Assembly: GCA_002173415.2 (NCBI GenBank)
Contig: NHNK02000012.1
Coordinates: 13,581-77,580 of the forward strand
Reading direction: 5' to 3'
Length of the DNA stretch: 64,000 nucleotides
Source of the DNA: Marinomonas agarivorans
Lineage (GTDB): Bacteria; Pseudomonadota; Gammaproteobacteria; Pseudomonadales; Marinomonadaceae
Shown: positions 62,515 to 64,000 of the stretch, in pieces
Position numbering within the stretch: position 1 is the stretch's first letter
Layout of the letters: each line of letters opens with the position of its first letter
Program-made: the position numbers and the translations under genes
Notes under the pieces: generated by a model
What the model was told of the DNA's origin: nothing
Databases searched by the model: none
The model's input: only the letters and a program-made list of their open reading frames with translations

Positions 62515-62540
62515 GTTTTTAAAAGAAGGGCTTGCGCCCT
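62515..62540 (-). terminator. Terminator-like hairpin upstream of the small exported gene
   Basis: GGGC (62528-62531) and GCCC (62536-62539) with a 4-nt loop, GCAA on the minus strand. TTCTTTT follows on the minus strand. It could end an unknown minus transcript or attenuate the gene at 62454. Confidence 0.4.
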
Positions 62541-62930
62541 GTCGATGAAGTGAATAATAGAGCAATTAAAAAAGAATAAAATACCTTGGGCGTTGCTTCC
62601 CCAGTCTTTACCGATTAGCCGCTAGAAGGTGCATAATTACTGAATTGTGGCGCTTTTGTGCAAGCCTCATCACATAGTGGTGAATTGCGTAAATCCCGTT
62701 ACTCATTACTACATATTGCGCACAGAAGGGCCGAAATAAGCACGGTTTTTTTATGAAAAGAATGTTAAAAACTCGGCTGAAATCTCGTAAGTCTTCTAAA
62801 CCCGCCAAAATGATCTTTGTTGATTGCACATTTTTACGCATTGAAATTATTACACATGGAAAAAGAGGGCTTTTTTCTTGCTACACTTTTTTAGTTATTT
62901 TTTGGTGACTGTTTATTAATGACTTTTTTG
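62541..62930. other. Intergenic region before the MerR gene
   Basis: 390 bp with no supported gene. A minus reading frame (62608-62841) has no SD and no recognisable domain. The MerR promoter is at the right end. Confidence 0.5.
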
Positions 62931-62931
62931 C

Positions 62932-62962
62932 TTGACCTGAAGCGCACTCCAGATTGTAGAGT
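62932..62962 (+). promoter_or_regulatory. MerR-type promoter with 19-bp spacer and operator
   Basis: TTGACC (62932-62937) and TAGAGT (62957-62962) are separated by 19 bp, the over-long spacer typical of MerR-regulated promoters. The spacer holds an imperfect palindrome around CTGAAGCGCACTCCAG. Transcription would start almost at the merR ATG. Confidence 0.75.
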
Positions 62963-62968
62963 ACGGCT

Positions 62969-63403
62969 ATGAAGAAAAAAAAGACGAAACAAGAGACAAG
63001 AAAAACGAATACGCAAAACTGGCTAACACCAGCACAAATGTCTGCCTGTACCGGTGTGTCTATTGATACATTGCGTTATTACGAAAAAGAAGGCCTTGTG
63101 CAGCCGATTGCTCGCGCCGCCAATGGTCATCGCCGTTACAGCAAAGCAGATGTGTTATGGATTGAAGTGCTTAGATGCCTTCGCGACACTGGCATGACCA
63201 TTGAGCAGTTGCGTCATTATTGTTTGCTAGGCGAACAAGGTGAGACGACTGAGCCAGAGCGATTGGCTCTGCTGCAAGCGCATCGCCAAAAAGTGCTAGA
63301 CAGTATTGCAAAGCAACAAGAAGCCATAAAGCTGATCGATCATAAAATGACGTATTACACACGCACTTCTCATAGCGTTCCACCAAACGCAACCAAGAAG
63401 TAA
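62969..63403 (+). CDS. MerR-family regulator
   Basis: 144 residues. After a basic 15-residue lead comes the winged helix with GVSIDTLRYYEKEGL and RRYSKADVLWIEVL. A C-terminal dimer helix (about 98-135) follows. No cysteine pattern of metal sensors is seen. It precedes an aldo/keto reductase by 25 bp on the same strand, a common pairing for sensors of electrophiles or aldehydes. No Shine-Dalgarno precedes ATG 62969. Confidence 0.9.
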   Translation: MKKKKTKQETRKTNTQNWLTPAQMSACTGVSIDTLRYYEKEGLVQPIARAANGHRRYSKADVLWIEVLRCLRDTGMTIEQLRHYCLLGEQGETTEPERLALLQAHRQKVLDSIAKQQEAIKLIDHKMTYYTRTSHSVPPNATKK

Positions 63404-63428
63404 GAATGAAAGAAGAAGGAGACACCCA

Positions 63429-64000
63429 TGAGTTTTGGCGCCCAAACAACCGCTCCTTATGTCCAGTTAGGAAAAAGCGGCCTTTTTGTTTATCAAGTTG
63501 GCCTTGGCACAATGCAATTTGGCTGGTCGGCGGATGAATCGACTAGCCACTCTATTCTCGACACCTACGCGGCACAAGGCGGCAACTTTATCGATACCGC
63601 AGATTGCTACAGTTCATGGGCAAGTAATATGGGTGGCCTTAGAAATGAAGGTGGTGTCGCTGAGGCAATCGTCGGCCGTTGGCTCACCTCACAAAACCGC
63701 TACGATATTATATTGGCAACCAAAGTGCGTGCGGCCATGGGCGAACATTTTGCCGATAATCGCAGCACATTCAAACAACGCGAAGGACTGTCACGACGCT
63801 GGATTATCCAATCTTGTGAAGACAGTTTGCGACGCTTGCAAACCGATTATATCGATTTGTACCAAGCGCATTTTATCGATCCATTAATCCCAATTGAGGA
63901 GACCTTATCCGTTTTTACCGATTTGGTTCGTCAGGGTAAGGTGCGCTATTTGGGTTGCTCAAATTACAGTGCTTGGCGCCTGATGCAGGCGCTCTGGACT
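63429..64000 (+). CDS. Aldo/keto reductase, 5' part (runs off right edge)
   Basis: Open from ATG 63429 (AGGAGA 7 nt upstream) to the window end, 190 codons. [20 protein letters not shown] and [10 protein letters not shown] (catalytic Asp and Tyr) are typical, followed by ATKV (catalytic Lys), [13 protein letters not shown] and [11 protein letters not shown]. An NADPH-dependent oxidoreductase. The C-terminal cofactor site lies outside. Probably controlled by the upstream MerR protein. Confidence 0.92.

Noticed and set aside
62608-62841. Minus-strand 77-residue ORF before merR
   Set aside because: No SD, no recognisable domain and no coding-like composition; left as intergenic.

Overview
The window looks like a chromosomal segment of a marine gammaproteobacterium, most likely an Oceanospirillales member close to Marinomonas. 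This is inferred from gene content and order: glnA-glnL-glnG, metX-metW-DUF4426-rdgB-hemW, a PuuD-type urate oxidase cluster, a light/DNA-repair cluster and an Agl-type sugar operon. No rRNA or tRNA gene was found.

Layout. 1-2.4 kb: the 5' part of an SpvB-type secreted repeat protein, a candidate small RNA, and an AntA-type antirepressor with an elaborately foldable leader. 2.5-7.1 kb: a chemoreceptor, dtd and typA. 7.3-17.5 kb: a divergent purine-catabolism cluster. The minus arm is xdhA-xdhB-xdhC-uraD-uraH-puuD. The plus arm is a RutR-like regulator, puuE and adenine deaminase. Two RutR-type palindromes lie between the arms. Together they take adenine through hypoxanthine, xanthine, urate, 5-hydroxyisourate, OHCU and allantoin to allantoate. 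18-25 kb: thiI, the nitrogen control genes glnA-glnLG with a sigma-54 promoter and an NtrC-type site, DUF3461 and tsaC. 25-32.3 kb: a membrane protein, a beta-barrel protein, an RstAB-like two-component pair and a CBM2-PKD-PKD-GH6 cellulase. 32.5-37.6 kb: a probable photobiology operon (DUF3429, FAD oxidoreductase, DUF2805, photolyase, FeS-type photolyase, DUF2256). 37.7-40.2 kb: a decayed accessory patch with intact hipB, a gutted hipA, a cydB fragment and a Fic protein behind a duplicated operator region. 40.4-44.5 kb: the metXW-rdgB-hemW operon. 44.6-48.2 kb: accessory genes (GntR regulator, displaced hemW 3' remnant, TIR-like effector, nucleotidyltransferase-HEPN protein, small ORFs). 48.2-57.3 kb: an alpha-glucoside/sucrose operon aglEFGKA with a LacI regulator and a sugar kinase. 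57.6-60 kb: a second two-component system and a 109-bp inverted-repeat element. 60-64 kb: a small membrane protein, a Na/Pi cotransporter, a small exported protein, and a MerR regulator next to an aldo/keto reductase that runs off the window.

The most unusual signal no single gene explains is at least fifteen short degenerate tandem-repeat arrays (12-24 bp units, 2-6 copies). Several of them begin at, or run across, a stop codon. The other strong leads are the pseudoknot-capable leader of the antirepressor, the 54-bp duplicated operator of the Fic gene, the displaced hemW 3' end, the TIR/nucleotidyltransferase-HEPN pair and the 109-bp inverted-repeat element. All calls rest on reading the sequence; no database search was run.
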